From Paracoccaceae bacterium (GTDB lineage Bacteria > Pseudomonadota > Alphaproteobacteria > Rhodobacterales > Rhodobacteraceae): 64,000 nt of DNA. Position 1 is the stretch's first letter, and every line of letters starts with the position of its first letter. Both the position numbers and the translations under genes were made by a program. Shown here piece by piece: positions 1 to 8,818 of this stretch. The stretch is taken from NCBI GenBank assembly GCA_024742405.1, contig JANSYP010000001.1, positions 682,001 to 746,000 of the forward strand, in the 5' to 3' direction. Below the pieces are notes generated by a model. That model saw only the letters and a list, made by a program, of their open reading frames with translations. It did no database searches and was not told the DNA's origin.

Positions 1-452
1 ATACGCGTCCCATCGGTCCAAGGGCTTACGGGTGCAGTAAGTCTCGGAACCAACGGGCAGCGCGCCGGAACCGCGGTTGGTCCCCAAAGGTCTGCGGTGG
101 GCCGGATACATCGGCGATCTGGGCGGCCTTTTGTGTGGACTGGCGTGCCTCCGAAAACCGGATTGAAGCCCAATACACGTTTGCCGCGTGACGTACGAAT
201 GCCCCCGACTGCAAGGGATTTTCTTGTCCCGCACCCGGCACCAACTCGGTCGTTCGGGATCCTTTCCGCCAAGCCAGCGGCTTTGGGAGTTACCGGGTTA
301 CGCGGTCTGGGCGCAACCGCCATGTCGACCCACCCAAAAACGTACTTTGACAGACGCATCCTCAGATTGCGCAGGCCAGTGGCGGAATAAAGCTCGCGGC
401 CACCCGTTTACCACACGGGAACTGTCCCGGATCATGCAATGAGGAGATCACC
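1..452. other. Leading stretch without a recognised gene
   Basis: Short open frames exist on both strands but none resembles a known family. The last 15 bases carry the ribosome binding site (GAGGAG) of the next gene. A truncated or decayed gene at the window edge cannot be excluded. Confidence 0.5.
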
Positions 453-1025
453 ATGCAGTACTTCAAACGTCTGAAATCGGATGTCGACCCCACGCCATTT
501 CTGGATGAGATCGACGGGATTGAGGATGCCTGGGCGCAATCGACCGGCCGTCAGGACAAGATCAAGGTGCAGCGCGAAGCGATGGCCATACCGCTTCGCG
601 GTCTGCGCAAATCGGCCATTGGCGACCGCAAGCGAAGTGATGTTCACGAAAGCCGCTGGACCAGCGGGTCAAAACGCTTCGTTCTGGCGCGCAAATTTCT
701 CGAAGACTTCGCAGAAGAACAGGACAGCATTCTGGGTCGCGCCAAGATCGTATGCTTGCCGGCCGGCAAGCGGGTCTACCCGCACATCGATCGCGGCGAC
801 TATTATCGTGTGCGCAATCGCTACCACTTCGTCCTCCGGTCTCCCGATGGTTCATGGCTTAAGGCGAGCAATGAGGAAGTTCGAATGCAGGAGGGCGAAT
901 TGTGGTGGTTCGACAATGATCAGATGCACGAGGCCTACAATGATGGAGTCGAGGACCGCATTCACATGATTTTCGACATGCTGCCCAGCCATCGCGCGGT
1001 CGACGTTTTTGGCGCCGTGGCCTAA
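453..1025 (+). CDS. Aspartyl/asparaginyl beta-hydroxylase family protein
   Basis: A 190-residue protein with the layout of the Asp/Asn beta-hydroxylase cupin family, which are Fe(II)/2-oxoglutarate oxygenases. Visible signature: H111-x-D113 in YPHIDRGDYY, R123/H125 in RNRYHFVL, and H159 followed by RIHMIFD (about 169-175), consistent with an HxD...H iron site and an Arg for 2-oxoglutarate. A GAGGAG ribosome binding site ends about 9 nt before the ATG. It has no signal peptide and is probably cytosolic. It stands alone: upstream is empty and about 600 nt of non-coding sequence follow. The substrate (protein side chain, free amino acid or lipid) cannot be told from sequence. Confidence 0.8.
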   Translation: MQYFKRLKSDVDPTPFLDEIDGIEDAWAQSTGRQDKIKVQREAMAIPLRGLRKSAIGDRKRSDVHESRWTSGSKRFVLARKFLEDFAEEQDSILGRAKIVCLPAGKRVYPHIDRGDYYRVRNRYHFVLRSPDGSWLKASNEEVRMQEGELWWFDNDQMHEAYNDGVEDRIHMIFDMLPSHRAVDVFGAVA

Positions 1026-1637
1026 TCGCTGCAAGAAGACAATGCCGGTCTGAGCCCTGGCCGCCCGCTGTGCGGTTCGATGGTCCGGTGCACGGTACGG
1101 TGCACCGCGACCAACGAACTGTGAGATCCTTACCCCAAGTGTCTGTCGTTGATTTGGCCGAGAAGGGGGAGGGGAAACGGCATTCAACAAACGGAGCGGC
1201 CCGCCACCAGTTGCGGGCAGGAGGCGGTCGAAAGGGCGTCTCAGGGGCACGGCCGCAACGTGCATCTCTTTGGAAGGAGTGTTCGACGCGTCCAAGCTCC
1301 GCGGGCCAAAGGCACACCGGCGGCGAGGCACGTCGCCCTGACGCCTGTACCTGCTATACCTCACTTCGCCCCGCGGTGACGAAGGTTTGCCTTTGGTCGA
1401 GCTGTACTGCGGCGCATGGCAACTGCTGGCGTATCGGCGCTGCGCCGAGCGCCTCCCCAGAAAGCCACAGGGGTTGACTGGTCGGGTTCACAGAATCACA
1501 AAGCCGTGCATAGAATTGCCTCGCGCGTCCCGTCCCCCAGCTAAAAGACACCGGTATGCGCGCAGAGGCGCGGCCTTCTTGGCCCCCGGTTTCGTTCGAA
1601 CGACTGAGCAACCGCACGCCCGACAGGAGAACTGGAT
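1026..1637. other. Non-coding gap
   Basis: No convincing gene on either strand. It holds one perfect 8-bp inverted repeat (1086-1107) and, at its 3' end, the AGGAGA ribosome binding site of the next gene. Confidence 0.5.
1086..1107. repeat. 8-bp inverted repeat
   Basis: CGGTGCAC and GTGCACCG arms flank a 6-nt loop. There is no T-tract, so it is not a standard terminator. It may be a protein-binding site or chance in GC-rich DNA. Confidence 0.3.
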
Positions 1638-2126
1638 ATGACTGTCTCGCTTCGTACCCGCCGTACTTTCCTCGCGACCGCCGGCGCGGTTGCGGCAACC
1701 GGGGTGTCCGGCCTGCTCGTTCCGGCGCGCGCGCAGGGTCTTGCCCCGACGTCCTCAATGCGCGGTGGATCCAACAATTACCGCCCCGGCGCGCCGATCG
1801 TGGATCGGATTGGCGGCGGAGGCTTCTGGATGACCGGCACCGTGCATCGGGCCGGCGACGGCGCCCCGCTTGCGGGCCAACGCATTCAGATCTGGGCGCA
1901 TACGACAGAAGGTCACGAACGTGACCCGCAGAGTCACGGCGCCACCCTCACCGACGCGAACGGGGTGTTTCGCCTTGAGATGCCCCAGATCGTCCCGGCA
2001 TTCGGTCAGCCCCATGGCCATCTCGCTTACGACAGTGGAGATTTCCAAACCGTATTCCTGCGGCCCGTGATGCGGAGCGCGAACGAAACCAGTCTCACTG
2101 CGGACTTCGTGCTACAACCGATCTGA
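1638..2126 (+). CDS. Tat-exported intradiol dioxygenase-like protein
   Basis: A 162-residue protein with a twin-arginine signal (TRRTFLATAG at about 8-17, then a hydrophobic stretch and an ARA/AQG cleavage region near 30-34), so it should be exported folded. The mature part keeps the beta-sandwich features of intradiol ring-cleavage dioxygenases: GTVHRAGDGAPLAGQRIQIW, a TLTDANGVFRLEMP strand and PHGHLAY. The usual two-Tyr/two-His iron site is not obvious, so ring cleavage is doubtful. An AGGAGA ribosome binding site precedes the ATG. A ferric-reductase-like membrane gene begins 11 nt after its stop, so the two are probably co-transcribed and may work together at the periplasmic face. Confidence 0.6.
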   Translation: MTVSLRTRRTFLATAGAVAATGVSGLLVPARAQGLAPTSSMRGGSNNYRPGAPIVDRIGGGGFWMTGTVHRAGDGAPLAGQRIQIWAHTTEGHERDPQSHGATLTDANGVFRLEMPQIVPAFGQPHGHLAYDSGDFQTVFLRPVMRSANETSLTADFVLQPI

Positions 2127-2137
2127 GCGAGGTCTGT

Positions 2138-2758
2138 GTGCCGGGGATGAACTGGGCCCGCCCGACCCTGATCTGGGGCGCTCTCTTGATCGCCGTTGCA
2201 ATACCGATCGCCATAGCAGCGGACAGCCCGCTGCTCGCATGGCGAGAGCCGGTCTACATCCTGGCCGGGTTTGCCGGGGTCGTCGCGATGGCGTTCCTGC
2301 TCCTTCAGCCCTTGCTCGCGGGTGGATACCTGCCGGGTCTTGCCGCCTGGCGTGGGCGGCGAGTGCATCGATGGGTCGGAGGCCTTTTGGTTGCGGCGGT
2401 CGTTATCCACGTCCTGGCCCTTTGGATCACCAGTCCACCTGACGTGGTTGACGCCCTGCTCTTCGTGTCGCCGACGCCGTTCTCCGTTTGGGGCGTGATT
2501 GCCATGTGGGCGATTTTCGCAACTGCGCTGCTGGCCGTGCTCCGCCGGCGGCTGCGTCTCAGGCCGCGAACGTGGCGCCTGGCGCATACGTCACTTGCGG
2601 CGGTGATCGTGGGAGGAAGTGTCATCCATGCGTTGCTGATCGAGGGCACGATGGGAACGGTGTCCAAGGCGGTGCTCTGCGCGCTGGCGCTAGCCGCGAC
2701 GGTCAAGGTGCTTGTGGATCTATGGGGGCGCACACTGAGAAACCGCCAGAGGTCTTGA
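2138..2758 (+). CDS. Ferric reductase-like transmembrane protein
   Basis: A 206-residue, very hydrophobic protein with about six membrane segments, resembling the ferric reductase-like/YedZ heme-binding membrane domain. Histidines placed as heme ligands are visible in HRWVGG and VVIHVLALW (about 75-91) and in LAHTSLAAVIVGGSVIHALL (about 149-168). No NAD or flavin domain follows, so electrons must come from a partner. The start is GTG at 2138; ATG at 2147 is an alternative. It follows the Tat-exported protein by 11 nt and is likely its membrane redox partner. Confidence 0.72.
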   Translation: MPGMNWARPTLIWGALLIAVAIPIAIAADSPLLAWREPVYILAGFAGVVAMAFLLLQPLLAGGYLPGLAAWRGRRVHRWVGGLLVAAVVIHVLALWITSPPDVVDALLFVSPTPFSVWGVIAMWAIFATALLAVLRRRLRLRPRTWRLAHTSLAAVIVGGSVIHALLIEGTMGTVSKAVLCALALAATVKVLVDLWGRTLRNRQRS

Positions 2759-3118
2759 GAGACTTGGCGAGCGAAGCGTTTGATATCGTTTATTTCGCTC
2801 AGTGGTGTGGTTGAATATTCCTGAGGCTTGCGCAAGTGCAGCATGCGCAGAAAGCCTGACACCGAGGTCAGGCTGACCAATGATGGTTTCTGTTGCCTCC
2901 TACCGATCTGAGGCGCATCAGTCTTGCACGCTGTTCGCATCGGTGCTGCGGCAATGATTGTCCGCGACACCGGGCGGCAACCGTCTCGCCCCTGAAGCCC
3001 GATCTTGCGGACTTCACCGTACCGTTGAACTCTTGGGGTGCGGCACGGCTCCGGAGACGCACGTGGTGCTGCGGGACGAATTACACCTTCGCGACCGGCG
3101 CTTTCACCGGATCTCTTG
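2759..3118. other. Gap, possibly the 5' part of a decayed IS element
   Basis: No intact gene. It lies directly upstream of the IS3-type remnant and may contain eroded transposase sequence, but no family match is readable here. Confidence 0.3.
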
Positions 3119-3345
3119 CACAAATCGGGTGGGGGCAGAGGCTTCGTTTTCCCGGGACAGACTTACTCGGAGGCCTTTGTGTCAGAGATACCGGTCGCCA
3201 GGTGTGACTTTGGACTTCGATCGCCCTGAGACGCCCACGGACAATACCCTCAACAAGGCGTTCAAATCGATGTGCGGCCAGAACTGCACGATCCCCACTG
3301 GGCCGGCGCCGGAAAAGCGCGCAAGACACTGTGCCGGTTCCTGAT
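3119..3345 (+). pseudogene. IS3-family transposase (OrfB) remnant
   Basis: In one plus-strand frame the translation reads NRVGAEASFSRDRL, then GVTLDFDRPETPTDNTLNKA. This matches the IS3 integrase core, where the usual text is RVDQGSEFISRDL followed by GVTLDFSRPGKPTDNAFIEAF. The frame then breaks: a second frame reads ELHDPHWAGAGKARK where the family has ECLNAHWFLSLDDAR. No start, no catalytic N-terminal half and no flanking inverted repeats are visible. It is an old, non-functional 3' fragment lying next to the decayed catabolic locus. Confidence 0.65.
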
Positions 3346-3588
3346 CGCGCTCCGACGCCTTGCGCGATCTGAACCTTTGTGGCGCGTTGCTTCTGAATCA
3401 CTGGGTGTTTCCGGCGCGCCGGCATGGTCGAGTACGGAAGGGCCGAACTTGGCGCGCCGAGATCGTGGGCACCCGATCTGCCCTTGAAATGCTCCTCAGA
3501 ACCGGCGCTCAGAATGGGCTGCTGATCGGCCAAACGACCTCTGCCAATACGTCTCAATCGTTCGGCTCGGTGACAGGATCTCGCGTCA
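3346..3588. other. Gap between transposase remnant and FAD oxidoreductase
   Basis: Contains further out-of-frame sequence that may be the eroded C-terminus of the same transposase. No intact gene or clear terminator is seen. Confidence 0.3.
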
Positions 3589-4734
3589 TCAGGGATCGAG
3601 CATTTCAGCGACGTCCGCAGCAATTGAAAGGGATGCCGTCAATCCGGGCGACTCAATTCCGTAGAGGAGGGCATGTGGGTTTGCCAGCACGTCCGGCCCA
3701 TCGATTCTGAAGTCTGGATAGTCAGCGCCGGCGATTTTCGGGCGGACACCGGAGTAGTCAGGGCTCAGGCTGTCACCTTTGGCATTCGGCCAGTAGGTTT
3801 GTATGGCTGCGAGGAATGCATCGCGATGATCTTCCGTGACCCGGTAATCGATCAGTTCGGGATTGGCATGGGTTAGCCACTGCGTGTCCGGACCAAATTT
3901 GGCGCGGCCGTTCAGATCCAGTGTCAGGTGTATTCCAAGGCCGCCGTCGCGCGGAGCAGGGTAGATCAGCCTTGAAAACGGGGCTCGACCGGTGAGCGAA
4001 AAGTAACTGCCCTTGACCAGCGCAAGGTCGGGGGCAAGGGGCAGCCCTTCGATGCTATTGGAGAGGGCAGGGGCCCAGAGGCCGGCGCTGTTGACAAATG
4101 ACCGCACCCGAAGCCGCATGGGCTCTGGGCCGCCGATCTCGAGGTCGATCGTGCCATCCGGGTTCGATGTGCCGCCGTTGATCGGAGCGCGCAGGACCAG
4201 TTGTGCTCCGTGCGCTTCGGCATCCCCCAGCAAGGCGAGCATGAAGCTGTGGCTGTCAACAATTCCGGTCGATGGTGACAGCAGTGCCGCAGTCGCCGTC
4301 AGTGCTGGCTCCAGCGATTTTGCTCCGGCACCGTCGAGCATGCGGAGATCGTCTACACCGTTGGCCTGTGCCCGCGCGGCGATCCGGGGCAGGGTCTCGC
4401 ATTCGCCTTGCGTCGTCGCGACGATCAGTTTGCCGCATCTGCGATAGGGCACGTTCCGCTCCGCGCAATAGCGATACAGCATATCCCGACCGCGACGGCA
4501 GTGCCGTGCCTTGAGCGACCCCGGCTCATAGTAGATCCCCGCGTGAATGACTTCGGAATTGCGCGCGCTTGTCTCTTCGCCAAAGGCGGCGTTCTTCTCG
4601 AGGATCAGAACCTCGCGCCCGGCCATCGCGAGGGCGCGCGCAATGGCCAGCCCTACGACGCCCGCGCCAGCAACTACGGTGTCGACGTCGAAAATGTCCA
4701 TCGGCTGTTGTGTCCCGCTCAGTCCGCCGTCCAT
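3589..4734 (-). CDS. FAD-dependent oxidoreductase, L-2-hydroxyglutarate oxidase-like
   Basis: A 381-residue DAO-fold flavoprotein. The dinucleotide-binding motif VVAGAGVVGLAIARAL lies at about 20-35, followed by the acidic end of strand 2 (LILEK). ETSARNSEVIHAGIYYEPGSLKA matches the flavin-proximal signature of LhgO-type L-2-hydroxyglutarate oxidases. The C-terminus GIESPGLTASLSIA is the family's second FAD-contacting motif. The start at 4734 overlaps the SDR remnant by 16 nt; an alternative ATG lies at 4701. It is the last gene of a minus-strand operon whose upstream members are almost all broken, yet it is intact. The substrate is probably a 2-hydroxy acid, by homology only. Confidence 0.78.
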   Translation of the reverse strand: MDGGLSGTQQPMDIFDVDTVVAGAGVVGLAIARALAMAGREVLILEKNAAFGEETSARNSEVIHAGIYYEPGSLKARHCRRGRDMLYRYCAERNVPYRRCGKLIVATTQGECETLPRIAARAQANGVDDLRMLDGAGAKSLEPALTATAALLSPSTGIVDSHSFMLALLGDAEAHGAQLVLRAPINGGTSNPDGTIDLEIGGPEPMRLRVRSFVNSAGLWAPALSNSIEGLPLAPDLALVKGSYFSLTGRAPFSRLIYPAPRDGGLGIHLTLDLNGRAKFGPDTQWLTHANPELIDYRVTEDHRDAFLAAIQTYWPNAKGDSLSPDYSGVRPKIAGADYPDFRIDGPDVLANPHALLYGIESPGLTASLSIAADVAEMLDP

Positions 4735-5460
4735 ACATCATCAACCAGTATGGGGGAGCCTGTTACCAGCGCACTGGCGTCGGATGCCAGCAGAACAATC
4801 GCTTCCAATATGTCTTCGATCTCACCGATCCGTCCCAGCTTGGTCTTGGATTCTATCGAGGTACGGCGCGCGGGCTTGCCGAAGGTCTGTTCTGTCAGTG
4901 GCGCGCGGACGAAGGTCGGGCAGATGGTGTTGATGCGGATACCCGCGCCGCCCCACTCGACAGCCTTTGCCTTCTCCATGTCCTAAACGCCAATACTCGA
5001 CTCGCAATAGGCCGCGCGATCGACCCTGCAGACGAGACCCACTTGGCTCGTCGCACTGATGATCGAACCGGAGACCTCATTATTCTTCATGGCTTTGCCT
5101 GTACGAGACGACAGGAAGTACGCCGCGCGGATTGACTGCCATCACCTCATCATAGTCCCTTGGCGTCGTATCCAATACCGGGCTGTGTCGCGCCAGGCCT
5201 GCGGAGTTCACGACGATGCCAAATGCCGCGCGCTTTGAAAGCGCTGCGGCAGTTGCGTCGAGATCGGTGATGTCGAGCGACAGAGCTTCGGCTGCACCGT
5301 CCGCGGCATGAACCGCCACTGCGGCTTCACAAAGCGGGTCGATGCGACGCGCAGCCACCATGACATGCCCCCCGGCATCCGACAGCGCTGCCGCGCAGCC
5401 AAGACCGATACCAGACGATGCCCCGTGACCGGCGCCCGGCGTCCGTCCAGCCGGTCGATT
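4719..5460 (-). pseudogene. Short-chain dehydrogenase/reductase, decayed
   Basis: Pieces of one SDR read in different frames. The N-terminus RRAPVTG is in the frame of the upstream histidinol-dehydrogenase remnant; ASSGIGLGCAAALSD continues one nucleotide out of frame, so a G seems lost from a G-run. The middle has NSAGLARHSPV and MAVNPRGV. The C-terminus is MEKAKAVEWGGAGIRINTICP through TGSPILVDDVW. A stop codon interrupts the region just before MEKAKAVEW, near the catalytic Tyr-x-x-x-Lys (AAYCESS remains where YxxSK is expected). The start was lost in a deletion that fused it to the preceding gene. Confidence 0.8.
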
Positions 5461-6281
5461 TTGGCCAGTGCCGCCCGTGCCAGGCTCTGGCTGTTGATGA
5501 CCAGTACGCAAGGGCTGTTGTGGCCCTGCTTGGCTTGACCCAGCAGGGCCGTCGCGCGGATTTCGGCGTCAACGAGTTCGTCCGCGATGAGCATTGTTTC
5601 GGTGGGACCGGCAAAGAAGTCGATCCCGACGCGGCCATAGGGCTGATGTTTGCCTTCGGCGACAAATGCATTGCCCGGGCTCGCGATCATATCGACCGGC
5701 TTGATCGCTTCGGTCCCCAGAGCCATCGCGCCGATCGCCTGGATGCCGCCCAGTACATAGATCTGGTAGGCGCCGCCAATCTTGATTGCGGCGATGACGG
5801 CCGGGTTGGGTTCTCCTTTGAAAGAGGGCTTCGACAATGCGCGGTACGCCGGCGACGCTGGCGGTGAGTGGCGACATATGCGCCGAGGCGACAACGGGAG
5901 ACTTGCCGCCTGAGATGTAGCACCCCGGCGGTTGTACCGGAATCTATCGATGCCCGAGGATGACACCCGGAAGGGCCTCCACCGCGATATCCAGCATTGA
6001 GTCGCGCTGCGCCTCGGCGAACTTTCGGACCTGTTCCTGCGCAGACTTGATGTCGTCCATATCGCGCGCCGAGACCTGGTTCATCAGCGCGTCGATCTCG
6101 CTCTCGGACAGTCTGAACTCCGTCGGCGAAGAGCCGTCGAACTTCTCGTTCAGGTCGCGAACAGCTGCGTCTCAACGACTCTCGATGTCTTCGAGCGTCG
6201 CCTCCGCAATGGCGCGGAATTTGGCATCATTCCGGGCGCTGTGTCTGCCTCGAGTTTGCCTTTCTTGAGATGGGTGATCAT
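5460..6281 (-). pseudogene. Histidinol dehydrogenase-family protein (catabolic paralogue), truncated
   Basis: It starts at 6281 (MITHLKKGKLEADTA) behind a GAGGAGAT ribosome binding site. Readable blocks in shifting frames: EFRLSESEIDALMNQVSA, then [19 protein letters not shown], then [31 protein letters not shown] and [17 protein letters not shown]. These are signatures of the histidinol dehydrogenase superfamily; PGGKxPxVASAHM and the TRAP-linked context fit catabolic paralogues such as the sulfopropanediol dehydrogenase type rather than biosynthetic HisD. The C-terminal third, with the catalytic Glu-His, is absent because sequence near 5460 runs straight into the SDR. At least two frameshifts and one stop are present. 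Confidence 0.8.
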
Positions 6282-6299
6282 TCTGATCTCCTCAGAGTT

Positions 6300-7245
6300 G
6301 GAATATGACGGCGTGGCGCAGCGATGCGCGGGGGGTGACGGCGGCGCGAATGCCACCATTCGTTCGGGCAGTTCACCGTCAACAAGATCGAACGCATTCC
6401 GGGCCGCACCGACCGCCCCGTGGTTTGCACGCTGCAGCGTCATCGCGGCGCTTTGGGGTGTGAAGATGGCGTCCGCCCGTCGCGATGGCAATTTGTTGGC
6501 GCCGGCGGGTTCGGAGGGCTAGAGCACGCGTCGCGTTAATGGCGGGACGGCCAGCATCCAGCGCCTTGGCTAGCGCGGGTTCGTCAACGACACCACCGCG
6601 ACCGGTATTGATCAAAACCGACCCCAACCGGAACCACGCCAGAAGACCAGCGTCGATCAGGTTCGTGGTTTGGATGGCGCGGGGCAGATGCAGGCTGGCG
6701 ATATCGGCATCGGACACAGCCTGCGCCAAATCATCTTTGCGTCGTACCGGGCGGGGCACGTCAGTGCCCTTCGGCAGAAACGGACCGTAGAATGAAAGGC
6801 GCGCTCCAAACACGAGGGTACGCTGAGCAAACTCTTGCCCGATGAGGCTAAAACCGACGACGGGCACATCATTGTCCCGTACATCGCGGGCGCCGAGGCT
6901 GTCGCGACGGTTCCATCGCCGTCGCTCACGGCGCGATCGGCAATCGATACGTAGTTTGCATCCGCAGAGACGGAAACGGTCAGACCGTTGCGCCCCATCT
7001 GCGCGAAATCCAGAATGTCGTTGTCCACGCCACCGCGGGTCACCAGACGAATAGATTTTACTGTGCCGAACTGTTTCGGAACCAGGCGGCGACCGCGCAA
7101 CACCAGAATTTCAGCATCGCGCAGACGTTCGGCGATGCTGTCGTCGGGCGGTTCGGTCAAGTGGATGAGTTCGATATCCTGCCACGCGTCCAGCAAAGCC
7201 AAACCCGCCGGATGTATCGGGTCGAGCGCCAAGAACCTTGATCAT
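6300..7245 (-). pseudogene. D-isomer-specific 2-hydroxyacid dehydrogenase, decayed
   Basis: The likely original start is at 7245 (MIKVL), after which one extra T shifts the frame to LALDPIHPAGLALLDAW. Recognisable parts: TRGGVDNDILDFA and VSVSADANYVSIADRAV; then, after another frameshift near 6870, VVGFSLIGQEFAQR (a damaged Gly-rich NAD motif), YGPFLPKG, SDADIASLHLP and GSVLINTGRGGVVDEPALAKAL; and a C-terminal piece IFTPQSAAMTLQRAN where TPHTA is usual. Three or more lesions make it non-functional. It lies between the aldolase and histidinol-dehydrogenase remnants in operon-like spacing. Confidence 0.8.
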
Positions 7246-7249
7246 TCCA

Positions 7250-7716
7250 AGTCTCCAGACGGTTTGACGGCTTCTATGGCCGATGGCGAAAAAATGGTCC
7301 TGTACTTGACGCTGTTCGCCGGCCACCGCGACGACCGAGATGCCGCGCTCGAAGGGAGTGCGCGCATCCTTCATCGTCGGTGCGAAGATCGCGACTGGCA
7401 GAACCAGAGTCCGGGCGACGTTGACCACGTAATCCACCTCCTGGATCACGCGAGGCGAAGTCAGATCGTTCAGCCCGTGGGCAACAGCAAGGTCTGCGGG
7501 GCCGACAATGAGCGACGAAAAGCGGGGTATTGCGGCAACGATCGATCTCGGCGCTGCTAAAGTCGAAGGCTCCGCGTCGAGACTGACAAAACTCAAGCCG
7601 GAGCCGCCAAGGGCCTCGACGACGTCGTGGTGAGGGGGCTTGATGAACGTACCGATGAGCGGCCCTGAACTGCGTAAGGCCTGGTGCGGGGACGTGGGGG
7701 GCTCGTTAACGCGGCC
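7250..7716 (-). pseudogene. HpcH/HpaI (class II) aldolase, internally deleted
   Basis: The frame reads LIGTFIKPPHHDVVEALGGSG, then FVSLDAEPS, then jumps to SSLIVGPADLAVAHGLND and ends near FAIGHRSRQTVW. The HpcH/HpaI family normally has about 90 further residues between the DAEH motif and the VGPADLA motif, including the metal-binding Glu and Asp, so the central catalytic part has been deleted. No good start codon remains. It directly follows the intact malate/lactate dehydrogenase gene, with which it overlaps. It probably once cleaved a 2-keto-3-deoxy acid made by the neighbouring dehydrogenases. Confidence 0.75.
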
Positions 7717-8818
7717 CGTGCGCCGTGGCGCGCAGTAGGTCGTTGGGACTGATATCGATCGAGAGCTGCTCTGCAATCTCGGTGATTGCGGCAAAGACCG
7801 CGGGCGGAAGCGGCAGGCCGTCCCGACGGCGCTCGGCGGCTGTGGCGCGTTCCTTGTCGCCGGGGGTCAGAACCGTTTCGGTGTTCTTGTCTGGCCGCGC
7901 AGAGCGAACCGACTGGACATAGGCCGCCGCCTCGGCCGCAAAGCCATCAAGGTTCTCAAGTTTTGCCGGGTCAATCAAGATCGCGAGCAGACCGTTACCG
8001 AAGGCATGTTCCTTTGGCCCGTTGGTGCCGTTGCCCGTCAGTGCTCCGGCCAGGAGCTCGCAGGCGAGCGCAAGTCCCGAGCCCTTGTGGTCGCCCATGG
8101 GTCTCAGTGCCCCACCGCCGGCGCGGGGGTTTGGAGCAGGGCTTTCAAGCGTCTCGCCGTAGAGCGCGAGCGGGTCCGACGTCAGCTCTCCGTCCGCCCC
8201 GACCAACGCAGTGTCGGGGAGCGCTGCGCCCCCCTGACCGGCCACCAGCGCCTTTCCTTCCGCGACAAGCGATGTCGCGAAATCCAGTATGAAATCCTCT
8301 CCGTCGGGGATCGGCACGCCGATGGCGATCGGAGCGGTTGAAATGCAACGCTGAGACGCTCCGAAAGGCGCCACGAGACTGGACCCTGCGACGTTGCACA
8401 ACTGGATACTGATGAGCCCCGCCCGGCAGACCTGCTCGGTGTAGGCGCCGAGACGGCCGATATGACCTGCTCGGCGCAGCGCGAGGATGCAGGATCCGTG
8501 TTCGCGGGCGCGTTCGACACCCACGGCGATGGCTTCGCGCGCCAGCCATTGGCCCATGCCATCGCCGCCATCGAATTGCAGCAGATGCGGGGTGTCCACG
8601 ATCGTTCGCAATGGCTGGCATGGCTTGATCTGGCCGGTTCCAAGCCACTGGTGGTAGCGCGCGATGCGGATCACCCCGTGACTGTCATGGCCGCACAGAC
8701 TGGCCGCGACCAAGTGATGGGCCACTGCCATTGCCTCATCGAGGGAACAGTCATCCGCGCGCAAGATGGCTGTGATGAGCTGCTCCAGAGCGTCCGGATT
8801 GACGACTACGCTGTTCAT
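7706..8818 (-). CDS. Malate/L-lactate (Ldh2/ComC-type) dehydrogenase
   Basis: A 370-residue member of the Ldh2 family of NAD(P)-dependent 2-hydroxyacid dehydrogenases (malate, ureidoglycolate, sulfolactate). Family marks: CGHDSHGVIRIARY near 43-56 with the catalytic His, RRAGHIGRLGAYTEQ, SLVAPFGASQRCISTAPIAIGVP, FATSLVAEGKALVA and MGDHKGSGLALACELLAGALTG. It is slightly longer than usual because of a short insertion before the GDHKG motif. The frame is unbroken although both neighbours are pseudogenes. The start overlaps the stop of the upstream TAXI gene (TAATG), showing former translational coupling. It may be intact by chance or still selected. Confidence 0.82.
   Translation of the reverse strand: MNSVVVNPDALEQLITAILRADDCSLDEAMAVAHHLVAASLCGHDSHGVIRIARYHQWLGTGQIKPCQPLRTIVDTPHLLQFDGGDGMGQWLAREAIAVGVERAREHGSCILALRRAGHIGRLGAYTEQVCRAGLISIQLCNVAGSSLVAPFGASQRCISTAPIAIGVPIPDGEDFILDFATSLVAEGKALVAGQGGAALPDTALVGADGELTSDPLALYGETLESPAPNPRAGGGALRPMGDHKGSGLALACELLAGALTGNGTNGPKEHAFGNGLLAILIDPAKLENLDGFAAEAAAYVQSVRSARPDKNTETVLTPGDKERATAAERRRDGLPLPPAVFAAITEIAEQLSIDISPNDLLRATAHGPR

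Noticed and set aside
5460-6281. Biosynthetic histidinol dehydrogenase (hisD)
   Set aside because: No other his genes are nearby, the PGGKxPxVASAHM text and TRAP context fit a catabolic paralogue, and the gene is truncated.
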